This document shows, piece by piece, positions 1 through 12,648 of a stretch of 20,385 bases of DNA. The stretch spans positions 1 through 20,385 of the forward strand of contig JACCZR010000014.1 in NCBI GenBank assembly GCA_013695855.1, read 5' to 3'. Every line of letters starts with the position of its first letter. Position 1 is the stretch's first letter. The notes beneath the pieces were generated by a model, which worked only from the letters and a program-made list of their open reading frames with translations, was not told the DNA's origin and ran no database searches. The position numbers and the translations under genes were made by a program. The stretch comes from Thermoleophilaceae bacterium. GTDB lineage: Bacteria > Actinomycetota > Thermoleophilia > Solirubrobacterales > Thermoleophilaceae.

Positions 1-1
1 G

Positions 2-1255
2 GCCCGCCGCGCCCGGCGAATCTCCCGCTCGGCGGCACGGCGCTACACCCGCACGGCCGCTGCCGCGCGCCGGATGCTGGGACGGCTGCGCGGATCGCGC
101 CGCCGCGAGCTCGCCTACGTGCTCGGCGTGGCCGAGCGCTTGGCGCTCAAGGGCCGGCTCACCTCCTCTCGCATGCCCGCCGTATTCCTCATCGTGCGCC
201 GCAACGCCTCGTTCTGGGGCTCACGGGGGTTCCCCGCCTCGGGCGCGAAGGTGCGCTTTCGCGGCAGCGAGCTCCTCTTCCAGTACTACCCCGGCCGCGG
301 CCTCCAGCTCCAGCCGCTGGTGAACTGGAAGCGCGCGAACCTGATGCACGGCGCCTGCGTGAGGCGCGGGGCGAGCTGCCGCCGCGACCGCCTGGCCCGC
401 CTGATCGCCGAGCTCAACCGCACCGCGTCGCGGCGCTCGCCGCGCTTCATCGCCTGGGAGTACTACTTCCTCTTCGGGGGCGGCTCGCCGCCGTGGATGA
501 GCGCCATGGCCCAGGCCACCGCGGTCCAGGCGCTGGGCCGGGCGTCGAAGCTCCTCAACCGCCCCGACTACCTCGTGGTGGCCCGGAGGGCGCTGCCGGC
601 CTTCTCGGCCTCCGCTCCCTCCGGCGTGAAGGCCCGCGGCTTTCGCGGCGGGCCCCACTACCTGCAGTACTCGTTCGACCGGCGGCTGTTCATCATGAAC
701 GCCTTCCTCCAGTCGTTGATCGGGCTCTACGACTACGCCAAGATCACCGGAGACGCACAGGCGCGCAGCCTCTTCGAGGCGGCCGAGCCCGAGGCCCAGC
801 GCGAGGTGCCCGCCTTCGACGTGGGCGACTGGTCGAAGTACAGCTACCGGGGCCGGGAGTCCGACCGCGAGTACCACGAGCTGCTGCGGGAGTTCCTGGC
901 CTCGACGTGCAGCCGGCTGCGCCGGGCCGTCTACTGCAACACCGCGCGGCGCTTCCGCGACTACCAGACCGATCCCGCCGTCCTGGAGCTCAAGGGCCCG
1001 GTCACCGCCAGGCACAACCAGGCCACCCGCATCCGCTTCTTCGTGAACAAGCGGTCGGCCGTGCAGGTGGTGGTCACGCGCGATGGCGACGTGGGCCTGG
1101 ACCGCACGGCGACCTTCCGCCGCGGCGAGGGCTCGTTCGAGTGGCGCCCGAAGTCCACGGGCGCCTACACGATCCGGCTGGCGGCAAAGGAGCTGCGCTC
1201 CGGCCGCGGCCTGCGTACCCGCGTGGAGGGCTCCGCGGAGGTGGGCGCGGGATAG
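2..1255 (+). CDS. D-glucuronyl C5-epimerase family protein, 5' end outside window
   Basis: The C-terminal domain of the D-glucuronyl C5-epimerase family (Pfam Glce C-terminal type) is clear. Members invert C5 of glucuronic acid in a polysaccharide. Counting from the ATG at 74, the hallmark WEYYFLFGGGSPPWMSAMAQ lies at residues 128-147, followed by HYLQYSF (195-201), FLQSLIGLYDY (211-221) and FDVGDWSKYSY (248-258). The frame is open to the left edge, and the residues before the ATG (an ISRSAARRYTRTAAAARRM stretch) look like the normal N-terminal helical part of actinobacterial homologues. I therefore treat the ATG as internal and the gene as truncated by the window. The last ~85 residues look like a beta-rich appendage. 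Four cysteines (residues 95, 102, 279, 288) would fit an extracytoplasmic protein. The real substrate is unknown; no polysaccharide genes are visible nearby. Confidence 0.85.
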   Translation, partial: ARRARRISRSAARRYTRTAAAARRMLGRLRGSRRRELAYVLGVAERLALKGRLTSSRMPAVFLIVRRNASFWGSRGFPASGAKVRFRGSELLFQYYPGRGLQLQPLVNWKRANLMHGACVRRGASCRRDRLARLIAELNRTASRRSPRFIAWEYYFLFGGGSPPWMSAMAQATAVQALGRASKLLNRPDYLVVARRALPAFSASAPSGVKARGFRGGPHYLQYSFDRRLFIMNAFLQSLIGLYDYAKITGDAQARSLFEAAEPEAQREVPAFDVGDWSKYSYRGRESDREYHELLREFLASTCSRLRRAVYCNTARRFRDYQTDPAVLELKGPVTARHNQATRIRFFVNKRSAVQVVVTRDGDVGLDRTATFRRGEGSFEWRPKSTGAYTIRLAAKELRSGRGLRTRVEGSAEVGAG

Positions 1256-1267
1256 GGTAAGGCGCTC

Positions 1268-2455
1268 TTGGCGCCTCGCACCATCCTCTACACCGGCAAG
1301 GGCGGCGTGGGCAAGACGAGCGTCGCGGCGGCCACGGCGCGACGCTGTGCGGCGGCGGGGCTGAAGACGGTCGTCCTCTCCACCGACCCGGCGCACTCCC
1401 TCTCGGACGCTCTCGAGGACCAGTTGGGCGGAGAGCCAACCGAGATCGCCGAGAACTTGTGGGGCCAGGAGGTCCAGGCCCAGGAGCAGATGGAGACCCA
1501 CTGGGAGGCCGTGGGCGGCTGGCTCGGCGAGCTGCTGGCCGAGCGCGGCGTGGACCGCATCTCCGCCGAGGAGCTGACCGTGCCGCCGGGCATGGACGAG
1601 CTGTTCTCGCTGCTGCAGATCAAGCGCCACTACGAGGAGGAGCGCTTCGAGTGCGTGATCGTGGACTGCGCGCCCACCGGCGAGACGCTTCGCCTCCTCT
1701 CGTTCCCCGACGTGGCCAAGTGGTGGCTCGAGAAGGTCTTCCCCTGGGAGCGCCGGCTGATGGCGGCCGCGCGGCCGTTCGCGCGCGGGCTGCTGGAGGT
1801 GCCGCTGCCCGACGACGCCGTGTTCGACGACGTGGAGCGCCTGGTGCGCAACCTAGTCGCCATGAACGGCATCCTGCGCGACCGCTCCACGACGTCGGTC
1901 CGCCTGGTGATGAACCCCGACCGCATGGTGGTCAAGGAGTCCATGCGCACGTTCACATATCTGAACCTCTACGGCTACCTGACCGACGCCGTGGTGGTCA
2001 ACCGGGTGCTGCCCGAGCAAGCCGGCGGCGGCTACTTCGCCGCCTGGCGCGAGGCACAGTCCGAGCACATGGAGTTGGTGCGCTCGGCCTTCTCTCCTGT
2101 GCCCATCCTGACCGCCCCCTGGTTCCCGCGCGAGGTGGTGGGCCCGGAGGCGCTCGACGAGCTGGGCGAGGTGCTCTTCGGCGCTGACGACGCCTCGGCC
2201 GTGCTGCACGAGGAGCTCTCCCAGGAGCTCTCGAGCGACAACGGCAGCGCCACTCTGCGCTTGGCTCTGCCCTTCGCCGAGCGCGGCGACATCGACCTCA
2301 AGAAGGTCGGCCTCGAGGTCATCGTCCGCGTGGGCGCCCAGAAGCGAACTATCATCCTGCCTCCTGCGATGGCGACCTACGCCACCACGGGGGCGCGCTT
2401 CGAGGACGGCGCCCTGCAGGTGTTCTTCGCAAGGGGAGACGATGGACAGGACTGA
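1268..2455 (+). CDS. ArsA/Get3-family ATPase with C-terminal HSP20-like domain
   Basis: This is a soluble SIMIBI-class ATPase of 395 residues. Visible motifs are the deviant P-loop GKGGVGKT (10-17), switch I STDPAHSLSD (38-47) and switch II DCAPTGETLRLL (133-144). The last ~65 residues (about 325-390, ending GALQVFFARG) match the small alpha-crystallin/HSP20-like domain found at the end of many bacterial ArsA-like proteins and of Get3d. There is no CxxC zinc pair like that of eukaryotic Get3, and no second ATPase half as in plasmid ArsA. No arsB or arsR is near, so an arsenite pump role is unlikely; chaperone-like client binding is the better guess. The start is TTG, 12 bp after the epimerase stop, with a weak AAGG five bases upstream. 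The end overlaps the next gene by 14 bp. Confidence 0.88.
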   Translation: MAPRTILYTGKGGVGKTSVAAATARRCAAAGLKTVVLSTDPAHSLSDALEDQLGGEPTEIAENLWGQEVQAQEQMETHWEAVGGWLGELLAERGVDRISAEELTVPPGMDELFSLLQIKRHYEEERFECVIVDCAPTGETLRLLSFPDVAKWWLEKVFPWERRLMAAARPFARGLLEVPLPDDAVFDDVERLVRNLVAMNGILRDRSTTSVRLVMNPDRMVVKESMRTFTYLNLYGYLTDAVVVNRVLPEQAGGGYFAAWREAQSEHMELVRSAFSPVPILTAPWFPREVVGPEALDELGEVLFGADDASAVLHEELSQELSSDNGSATLRLALPFAERGDIDLKKVGLEVIVRVGAQKRTIILPPAMATYATTGARFEDGALQVFFARGDDGQD

Positions 2456-2789
2456 GAGCGAACCCCGCGCCCGCGATCCCTGGTCGGGCCGGCGCCAGGG
2501 CAACGGCGCCGAGGAGCGCCCGCCGTCCTACGGGGAGCCGGAGCATGAGCCGCCACCCGGCAGGGAGCGGCCGCCCCCTCCCCCGCCCGCTGCGGGACGC
2601 ATGGACTTCTCTCCCTTCTTCGTACTGCTCGACGCCCTGCGCCGCGCCGTGCCCGGCGACATGCAGAACCAGTTCACGACGTTCGTACGCGAGACGCTCG
2701 TGACCGTTCGCGGGTTGATCGACTGGTACCTCGACCGCCTCGACCGCCCCGAGCCCGAGCAGCGCGTCGAGGACATACCGATCGACTGA
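2442..2789 (+). CDS. Small proline-rich protein coupled to the ArsA-like ATPase
   Basis: I do not recognise this 115-residue protein. The first ~52 residues are hydrophilic and low in complexity, with a run of six prolines (47-52), and look disordered. The second half (from MDFSPFFVLL, residue 54) looks folded: an amphipathic helical segment with LLDALRRAVPGD, then VRETLVTVRGLIDWYLDRLD, and an acidic tail ending VEDIPID. No membrane segment or signal peptide is seen. The ATG lies inside the ATPase gene (14-bp overlap) behind a purine-rich AAGGGGAG, so translation is probably coupled and the product may be a partner of the ATPase. It ends 18 bp before the convergent ppc stop. Coding is supported by the overlap, the ribosome site and the non-random C-terminal half. 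Confidence 0.7.
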   Translation: MDRTESEPRARDPWSGRRQGNGAEERPPSYGEPEHEPPPGRERPPPPPPAAGRMDFSPFFVLLDALRRAVPGDMQNQFTTFVRETLVTVRGLIDWYLDRLDRPEPEQRVEDIPID

Positions 2790-2807
2790 GGGTCTATCCC
2801 GAAGGGG

Positions 2808-5489
2808 TCACCCGGTGTTCTGCATGCCCGCTGCGATCCCCGCGACGGTGGTGAGCAGCGCCTCGCGCGCGCCCTCGTCACCGGCCCGCACTCGGTGAAG
2901 CAGCTCCACCTGGATATGCGAGAGCGGGTCGATCCAGGGGTTGCGGTGCTCCAGGCGCGCGCACAGCGACGGCGCCCCGGCCAGCAGCCGGTCCTTCCCC
3001 GTGATGGCCAGCACCCTGTCCACCGCGCGCGCGTGCTCCTCGACTATGACCGGCCACAATCGCTCGGCCAGCTCGGGGGCGACCAGGCCAAGGTAGCGCT
3101 TGGCCACGCCGAGGTCGGACTTGAACAGCACCATCTCGAGCATGTCGCAGACGCTGCGAAAGAAGGACCAATCTCGCCACATGCGCCGGTGTAGGTCGAG
3201 GTCACCCTCGGCGAGCGCCGCGCCCGCCCCGTACCAGGAGGGCAGCACGAGGCGGTTCTGCATCCATGCGAAGACCCAGGGGATCGCTCGGAGGTCCTCT
3301 ATGTCCATGGCGCCTCCGCGGTAGGCAGGCCGCGAGCCGATGTTGAGGCCGGCCAGCTCGTTGAGCGGAGTTATCTGCGTCAAAAAGGACATGAAGTCCT
3401 CGTCGTCGTTCACCAGCGCGTTGTAGGCGACGCGCGAGCGCCCCGCCATGGCCTCCATCTCCTCACGGAAGGCGTCCTCGGGGCGAGCGGGTGGCAATGC
3501 GGTCCCGAGCATCACTGCGGCCACCGTCTGCTCGAGCGAGCGCAGAGCCAGCTGGCGGTCCGAGTAGCGGGCCGAGATCGTCTCGCCCTGCACGGTGATG
3601 CGGATGCGTCCGTGCACCGTGTCGGGCGGCTGGGCGAGGATGGCGGCGTGGGACAGTCCTCCGCCGCGCGAGGGCGAGCCACCGCGGCCGTGGAAGAAGC
3701 GGAGGGTCACGCCGTGGGTCTCGGCCTGGCGGGCGAGCCCCTCCTGCGCCTGGTAGAGCGCCCACTGGCTCGCGAGGAAGCTCGCGTCCTTGGCCGAGTC
3801 CGAGTAGCCGAGCATCACGTCCTGGGCGCCGGACCGCGCGTCGAGCTGCTCCCGATAGGCCTGGTTGGAGTACAGGGCTTCGAGCGTCGCCTGCGCCCCG
3901 TCGAGGTCGTCGACCGTCTCGAAGAGCGGCGTGACCCGCAGGTGGCTCGCGCCGCTGCGCTGCGCCAGCCACAGCGCGCACAGCACGTCGGAGGCGCTCT
4001 CGACCATGGAGACCACCAGCGTGTCGAGCGCCTCGGGGCCGAAGCGCTCGCCGGCGAGCGCGAGGGCGTCGAAGGTCTGCAGCACACGCTGGACCAGGTC
4101 GTCGGCTTCCGGCGCTTCCCCGGCGCCCGCCTCTGAGGAGAGCAGAGCCTCCGTCAGGAGCCGCTCGCGTGTCTCCTCGTCCGCGTCCTCGAGCCCCGGG
4201 ATCAGCGCCGCGGCGGCGGCCCGCAGCGGACCCGCCGACTGACGCGCATCGAGACGCGCGAGATGAAACCCGAAGCAGGCGACCTGGCGGAGCAGCGCCG
4301 TGATGGCGCCATTCGACACGTTGGACGAACCGGTCCCCGCGCGGACGAGCTCGAGGTCGCCAGCCAGCTCCTCCGGTGACCCGTACCCTGGATCGTCACC
4401 GGGCTCCAGGGTATTGGCGAGCCGCCACTCGATGAAGTTGAGCTTGAAGCGCAGCGGCTCCGCGCGCCAGCGCGCGCCCATGGCCTCGGCAGCGCGCGGT
4501 AGGTCGTTCGCGTCCCGCTCCAGCGAGGCGAGGAGGGGCCGGCCGACGGGCAGATGATCGGCTCCCTGCGAGTAGCTGCGTGCGAGCGCGCTCACCCGGT
4601 CGCGCAGCAACCGGAGGGCGAGCCGCCGGTGTGCCTCGAGCGTGGGGAGGAAGCCGTCGGGGTCCACCGAAGGGTTGCCGTCCATGTCGCCCCCGGCCCA
4701 CGACCCGAAGCGCACCGGCGCGGCCACGGCCGCCGAATCGCCGCTGAGACGGCGTGCCACCTCGGCGCTCAGCGCCGGCACGGCATCGAAGAGCACCGCC
4801 TCGAAGAAGAACAGCACGTTCTGGACCTCGTCCTCCACGTTGAGGCGCAGCCGCCGGACCGCGTCGGTCTGCCACCAGATGGCGAGCGTCTCTCGGATCT
4901 GTCCCCTCGCCCCCTCGCGCTCGGAGGCGCCGAGGCGATCGTCGTGCACGACCTCGAGCTCTGCGGCGATGCGACGCTGGTGATCGAGGATCGACCGCCG
5001 TCGGGCCTCGGTGGGGTGCGCCGTGAGCACGAGCTCGACCTCAAGCGCCGACGCCAGCTCGGTGACTCGCCCAGGGTCCTCGTCTCGCAGACTGAAGGCG
5101 GCCTCGGCAATTGACTCGCGCTGGCCGCCCGCGTCACCGTCGTAGCGACGCCGCTCGCGCACGCGCTCGCGCGCCTCGGCGATGTTGGCGAGCGCAAGCG
5201 CCATCGCGCACGCGCGGATGAAGGGGGCCAGCGCCGGGTCGGGGGACTGGCGCAGCCTCCCGATCAGTCGCTCGGCGGCGTCCTCGTCACCGGCGCGGAT
5301 GGCGGCCGCGTCGGCGTGGAGGCTGCGCACCGAATCCCACATCTCGGCGCCCTCCTGCTCTGCCACCACCTCGCCCAGCAGCTCGAAGAGAAACTCCGTC
5401 TCGCGATCGAGCGGATCGCCGGCTCCGGGTGAGGGTTCGCTCCCGGCAGCCTCGGCCTTCGCTGGGGTGACGCTCTCGCTCACGGTCAC
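2808..5489 (-). CDS. ppc: Phosphoenolpyruvate carboxylase
   Basis: Catalyses PEP + bicarbonate to oxaloacetate, the anaplerotic reaction, in the cytoplasm. At 893 residues it has normal length. Family motifs are all present: VLTAHPTE with catalytic His158, GSWAGGDMDGNP (262-273), GYSDSAKDAS (561-570), FHGRGG with His600 and Arg602, and the C-terminal QNTG. By comparison with the E. coli enzyme, the aspartate-inhibitor ligands appear kept as Arg608, Lys790, Arg849 and Asn891, so feedback inhibition by aspartate is likely. The glycine loop reads GRGGSPSRGGG instead of the usual GRGGTVGRGGG. It follows the giant carboxylase gene by 46 bp on the same strand. The start is GTG at 5489; a second in-frame GTG at 5483 lies 6 bases after a TATCCT box and may be the true leaderless start. 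No good ribosome site precedes either. Confidence 0.97.
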   Translation of the reverse strand: MTVSESVTPAKAEAAGSEPSPGAGDPLDRETEFLFELLGEVVAEQEGAEMWDSVRSLHADAAAIRAGDEDAAERLIGRLRQSPDPALAPFIRACAMALALANIAEARERVRERRRYDGDAGGQRESIAEAAFSLRDEDPGRVTELASALEVELVLTAHPTEARRRSILDHQRRIAAELEVVHDDRLGASEREGARGQIRETLAIWWQTDAVRRLRLNVEDEVQNVLFFFEAVLFDAVPALSAEVARRLSGDSAAVAAPVRFGSWAGGDMDGNPSVDPDGFLPTLEAHRRLALRLLRDRVSALARSYSQGADHLPVGRPLLASLERDANDLPRAAEAMGARWRAEPLRFKLNFIEWRLANTLEPGDDPGYGSPEELAGDLELVRAGTGSSNVSNGAITALLRQVACFGFHLARLDARQSAGPLRAAAAALIPGLEDADEETRERLLTEALLSSEAGAGEAPEADDLVQRVLQTFDALALAGERFGPEALDTLVVSMVESASDVLCALWLAQRSGASHLRVTPLFETVDDLDGAQATLEALYSNQAYREQLDARSGAQDVMLGYSDSAKDASFLASQWALYQAQEGLARQAETHGVTLRFFHGRGGSPSRGGGLSHAAILAQPPDTVHGRIRITVQGETISARYSDRQLALRSLEQTVAAVMLGTALPPARPEDAFREEMEAMAGRSRVAYNALVNDDEDFMSFLTQITPLNELAGLNIGSRPAYRGGAMDIEDLRAIPWVFAWMQNRLVLPSWYGAGAALAEGDLDLHRRMWRDWSFFRSVCDMLEMVLFKSDLGVAKRYLGLVAPELAERLWPVIVEEHARAVDRVLAITGKDRLLAGAPSLCARLEHRNPWIDPLSHIQVELLHRVRAGDEGAREALLTTVAGIAAGMQNTG

Positions 5490-5495
5490 AGGATA
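5490..5495 (-). promoter_or_regulatory. Candidate -10 box for leaderless ppc
   Basis: On the minus strand TATCCT fits the actinobacterial TANNNT -10 pattern. It lies exactly 6 bases before the GTG at 5483, the spacing expected if transcription begins on the start codon. No convincing -35 is visible at 16-18 bases upstream, and read-through from the upstream carboxylase gene is also possible. Confidence 0.35.
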
Positions 5496-5535
5496 AGGGT
5501 CCCGCTGGTTGCGAGGCCAGCGGCTGATCGCACGC

Positions 5536-11043
<5,508 letters not shown>

Positions 11044-11313
11044 CGCACCGGGTCAGGGATTCCCACCTCGTCCCGGCCCGACCGGGACCAGATGTTCAAA
11101 CGCAGCCACCGCGCCTCGCAACGCTACTGGTGACCGGTGCTTCCCTGCGGTCCGCCCCTCGCCCGGCGGTGCCGCGCGCGGAGCCTCGCAGGCCCGCGGC
11201 ACCCGCGCTTCCCACGCCTTGACCCCCCGTGTGTCGGGGGTCAGACCCCGCCACCCGGGGGGTCTGGAGCACCCGCGACGGCTTGGCGGCGGCGAGGGCG
11301 CTAGACAGGAGAC
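11044..11313. promoter_or_regulatory. Divergent control region between the carboxylase and fabD
   Basis: A 270-bp gap separates two divergently transcribed genes whose products act in sequence (malonyl-CoA, then malonyl-ACP), so it should hold both promoters. I could not find a convincing -35/-10 pair on either strand. What is visible: a hairpin TCCCGG-N5-CCGGGA at 11071-11087, just upstream of the carboxylase start; two strong adjacent hairpins at 11220-11266 (listed separately); and AGGAG at 11307-11311 directly before the fabD ATG, closer than usual. A TTGACC at 11219-11224 resembles a -35 but has no TANNNT partner at the right distance. Confidence 0.5.
11220..11266. repeat. Two back-to-back GGGGTC/GACCCC hairpins
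   Basis: The first hairpin pairs TGACCCCC (11220-11227) with GGGGGTCA (11236-11243), 8 perfect pairs with an 8-base loop. The second pairs CAGACCCC (11242-11249) with GGGGTCTG (11259-11266), 8 perfect pairs with a 9-base loop. They share CA at 11242-11243. The four arms can also pair otherwise (first with fourth), so alternative folds exist. No T-run follows and the flanking genes are divergent, so a terminator is unlikely. A REP-like dispersed palindrome or a control element of fabD or the carboxylase gene are the main options. Confidence 0.6.
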
Positions 11314-12165
11314 ATGAGCGATCTCGTTCTTCTCTTTCCGGGCCAGGGCAGCCAGGAGCCGGACATGGTCGACACCGTCGCCCGGTTTCGTCCAGACTTG
11401 CTCGACCTGGCGGCTGAGGCGGTTGGCGAGGATCCGTTTTCGCGCGTGGGCGACGGCACGCGCTTCGACCAGCCTGCAATCTATTGCGCCGCGCTGGCCG
11501 GTCTCGAGCGCGCGGGAGGCCCGAAGGCCGATCTCTATGCGGGACATTCGCTGGGCGAGATCACTGCGCTCGCGGCGGCCGGGGCGCTGAGCGACGCGGA
11601 TGGGTTGCGTCTGGTCGCCGAGCGCGGCCGGCTGATGGAGACGACCGCGGCGCGGACAGGGGGTGCGATGCTCGCGATCCGAGCGGGGCGTGAAGAGGCG
11701 GCGCCGATCGCCGAGCGCCACGGGCTGGGCGTCGCGAATGACAACTCGCCGGCGCAGGTGGTGCTGTCGGGGGCGCTCGACCGCATCGAGGCCGCGGAGG
11801 CGGAGGCCCTCGAGGAGGGGATGCGCGCCAAGCGCCTGCCGATCACCGGTGCCTTTCACTCGCCGCTGATGCAGGATGCGGTTGAGCCCTTCCTGTCGTT
11901 CTTGCAGGAGGTCGAGTTGGGCGACCCGCGCGCTCCGGTGTATTCGTGTGTCACCGCGGCGCCGTTCGACGACATCCGAAAGCGGCTGTCTGAGGCCCTG
12001 GTGAAGCCGGTGCGCTGGGTCGAGGTCCTGCACGCACTCCGCGCGGCCGGCGGGCGCCGGTTCGAGGAGACGGGGCCGGGGAGGGTGCTTGCCGGTCTGG
12101 TGCAACGCACGCTCGAGGATGTGGAGATCGTCGCCGCAGAGCAGACGGAGGCCGCGCAGGAATAG
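11314..12165 (+). CDS. fabD: Malonyl-CoA:ACP S-malonyltransferase
   Basis: Moves malonyl from CoA to the ACP phosphopantetheine, feeding chain elongation. The 283-residue chain has normal FabD length. Motifs: FPGQGSQ (8-14), the nucleophile elbow GHSLGE with Ser79, AERGRLM with Arg104, and ITGAFHSPLM with catalytic His182; it ends with the FabD-typical ETGPGRVLAGLV. It is the first gene of the fatty acid block and diverges from the carboxylase that would make its substrate. The ATG has AGGAG only 2 bases upstream, a short spacing, but no other start fits the family N-terminus. The TAG stop is followed, in the same frame, by an SDR-like peptide (see the fabG remnant), so something was rearranged directly behind this gene. 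Confidence 0.96.
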   Translation: MSDLVLLFPGQGSQEPDMVDTVARFRPDLLDLAAEAVGEDPFSRVGDGTRFDQPAIYCAALAGLERAGGPKADLYAGHSLGEITALAAAGALSDADGLRLVAERGRLMETTAARTGGAMLAIRAGREEAAPIAERHGLGVANDNSPAQVVLSGALDRIEAAEAEALEEGMRAKRLPITGAFHSPLMQDAVEPFLSFLQEVELGDPRAPVYSCVTAAPFDDIRKRLSEALVKPVRWVEVLHALRAAGGRRFEETGPGRVLAGLVQRTLEDVEIVAAEQTEAAQE

Positions 12166-12350
12166 TATGCGGCCTCGTATGCGGGTTCGAAGGCCGGTCT
12201 GATCACCCTCGCCAACACGTTCGCGGCGGAGAGCGAGTCGCTGCGTGCCGTCCCGGCACGTGCGCGTCGTTCCCGCATGGTGGTCGGGCACGCCGGAGGC
12301 CATCGCGAAACGCGATCGCTCCTGCCTTCGGGCGCGACACTTACTTGACG
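12166..12350 (+). pseudogene. fabG: Probable decayed fabG (3-ketoacyl-ACP reductase) fragment
   Basis: Directly after the fabD TAG, the same frame encodes YAASYAGSKAGLITLANTF followed by AAE. This fits the SDR active-site helix (YxxSKAGLxxLxxxLAxE) with Tyr at 12178-12180 and Lys at 12190-12192. A 12-bp imperfect duplication gives the doubled YAAS/YAGS. Further on, frame 12303 encodes SRNAIAPAFGRDTYLT, like the later FabG stretch VNAIAPGFxxTxM, but about 56 bases too far away and in another frame; a weaker competitor (HVRVVPAWWSGTP) sits in the third frame at 12257. No Rossmann N-terminus, no start codon and no full frame remain. The site between fabD and acpP is where fabG sits in E. coli and many others. 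The rest of the gap (12351-12399) holds the acpP leader with AAGGA at 12388-12392. The catalytic-helix match is strong; the downstream matches are tentative. Confidence 0.6.
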
Positions 12351-12399
12351 CAACGACCTGTACAACGATGGCGGACTGACCGCCCGAAAGGACACCGAG

Positions 12400-12648
12400 A
12401 TGGCGACCGCCAACAAGGAACAGATCGAGGAGCGCATGACCGAGGCGCTCGTGAGCTTTGGCGCCGAGAAGGACCAGATCAAGCGCGACGCCAATTGGGA
12501 GTCGCTCGACGTCGACTCGCTCGATCTCGTCGAGCTTGCTCAGATCGTCGAGGAGGAGTACGGCGTGAAGATGAAGGAGGAGGACATGAAGGAGATGAAG
12601 ACCGTGGGCGACGCTGTCGACTTCGTGGCGGAGCGCGCCAAGTCGTGA
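12400..12648 (+). CDS. acpP: Acyl carrier protein
   Basis: This 82-residue acidic helical protein carries the growing acyl chain on a phosphopantetheine arm. The attachment motif VDSLDLVEL places the prosthetic group on Ser40. The C-terminal half is acidic and lysine-rich (VKMKEEDMKEMKTVGDAVDF), typical of type II synthase ACPs. AAGGA 7 bases before the ATG is a good ribosome site. The stop overlaps the fabF GTG by 4 bases (GTGA). An ACP synthase gene to activate it is not in the window. Confidence 0.97.
   Translation: MATANKEQIEERMTEALVSFGAEKDQIKRDANWESLDVDSLDLVELAQIVEEEYGVKMKEEDMKEMKTVGDAVDFVAERAKS

Noticed and set aside
221..1630. Minus-strand frame of 469 codons opposite the epimerase and ATPase genes
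   Set aside because: Runs across two real plus-strand genes; its Arg/Ala/Gly/His-rich translation shows no domain.
2790..2815. Possible terminator in the 18-bp convergent gap before ppc
   Set aside because: Only a 3-bp CCC-GAA-GGG stem and no T-run.
11115..11144. LATLLVTGAS in the plus strand upstream of fabD, like the start of an SDR (FabG N-terminus)
   Set aside because: Only ten residues match, the GxG part that should follow is missing and the frame continues as random Pro/Arg-rich sequence. Tempting beside the fabG scar, but too short to claim.
12181..12200. GGTTCGA resembling a tRNA T-loop
   Set aside because: The flanking bases do not form a T-stem and no acceptor or anticodon arms are present; it belongs to the SDR-like coding fragment.
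12345..12366. TTGACG followed by TACAAC as an acpP promoter
   Set aside because: The spacing is only 10 bases and the second box lacks the final T; no acceptable -10 lies 16-18 bases away.
12345..12644. Upstream extension of the fabF frame through acpP
   Set aside because: It reads acpP in the wrong frame; family N-terminus and the GTGA overlap place the fabF start at 12645.
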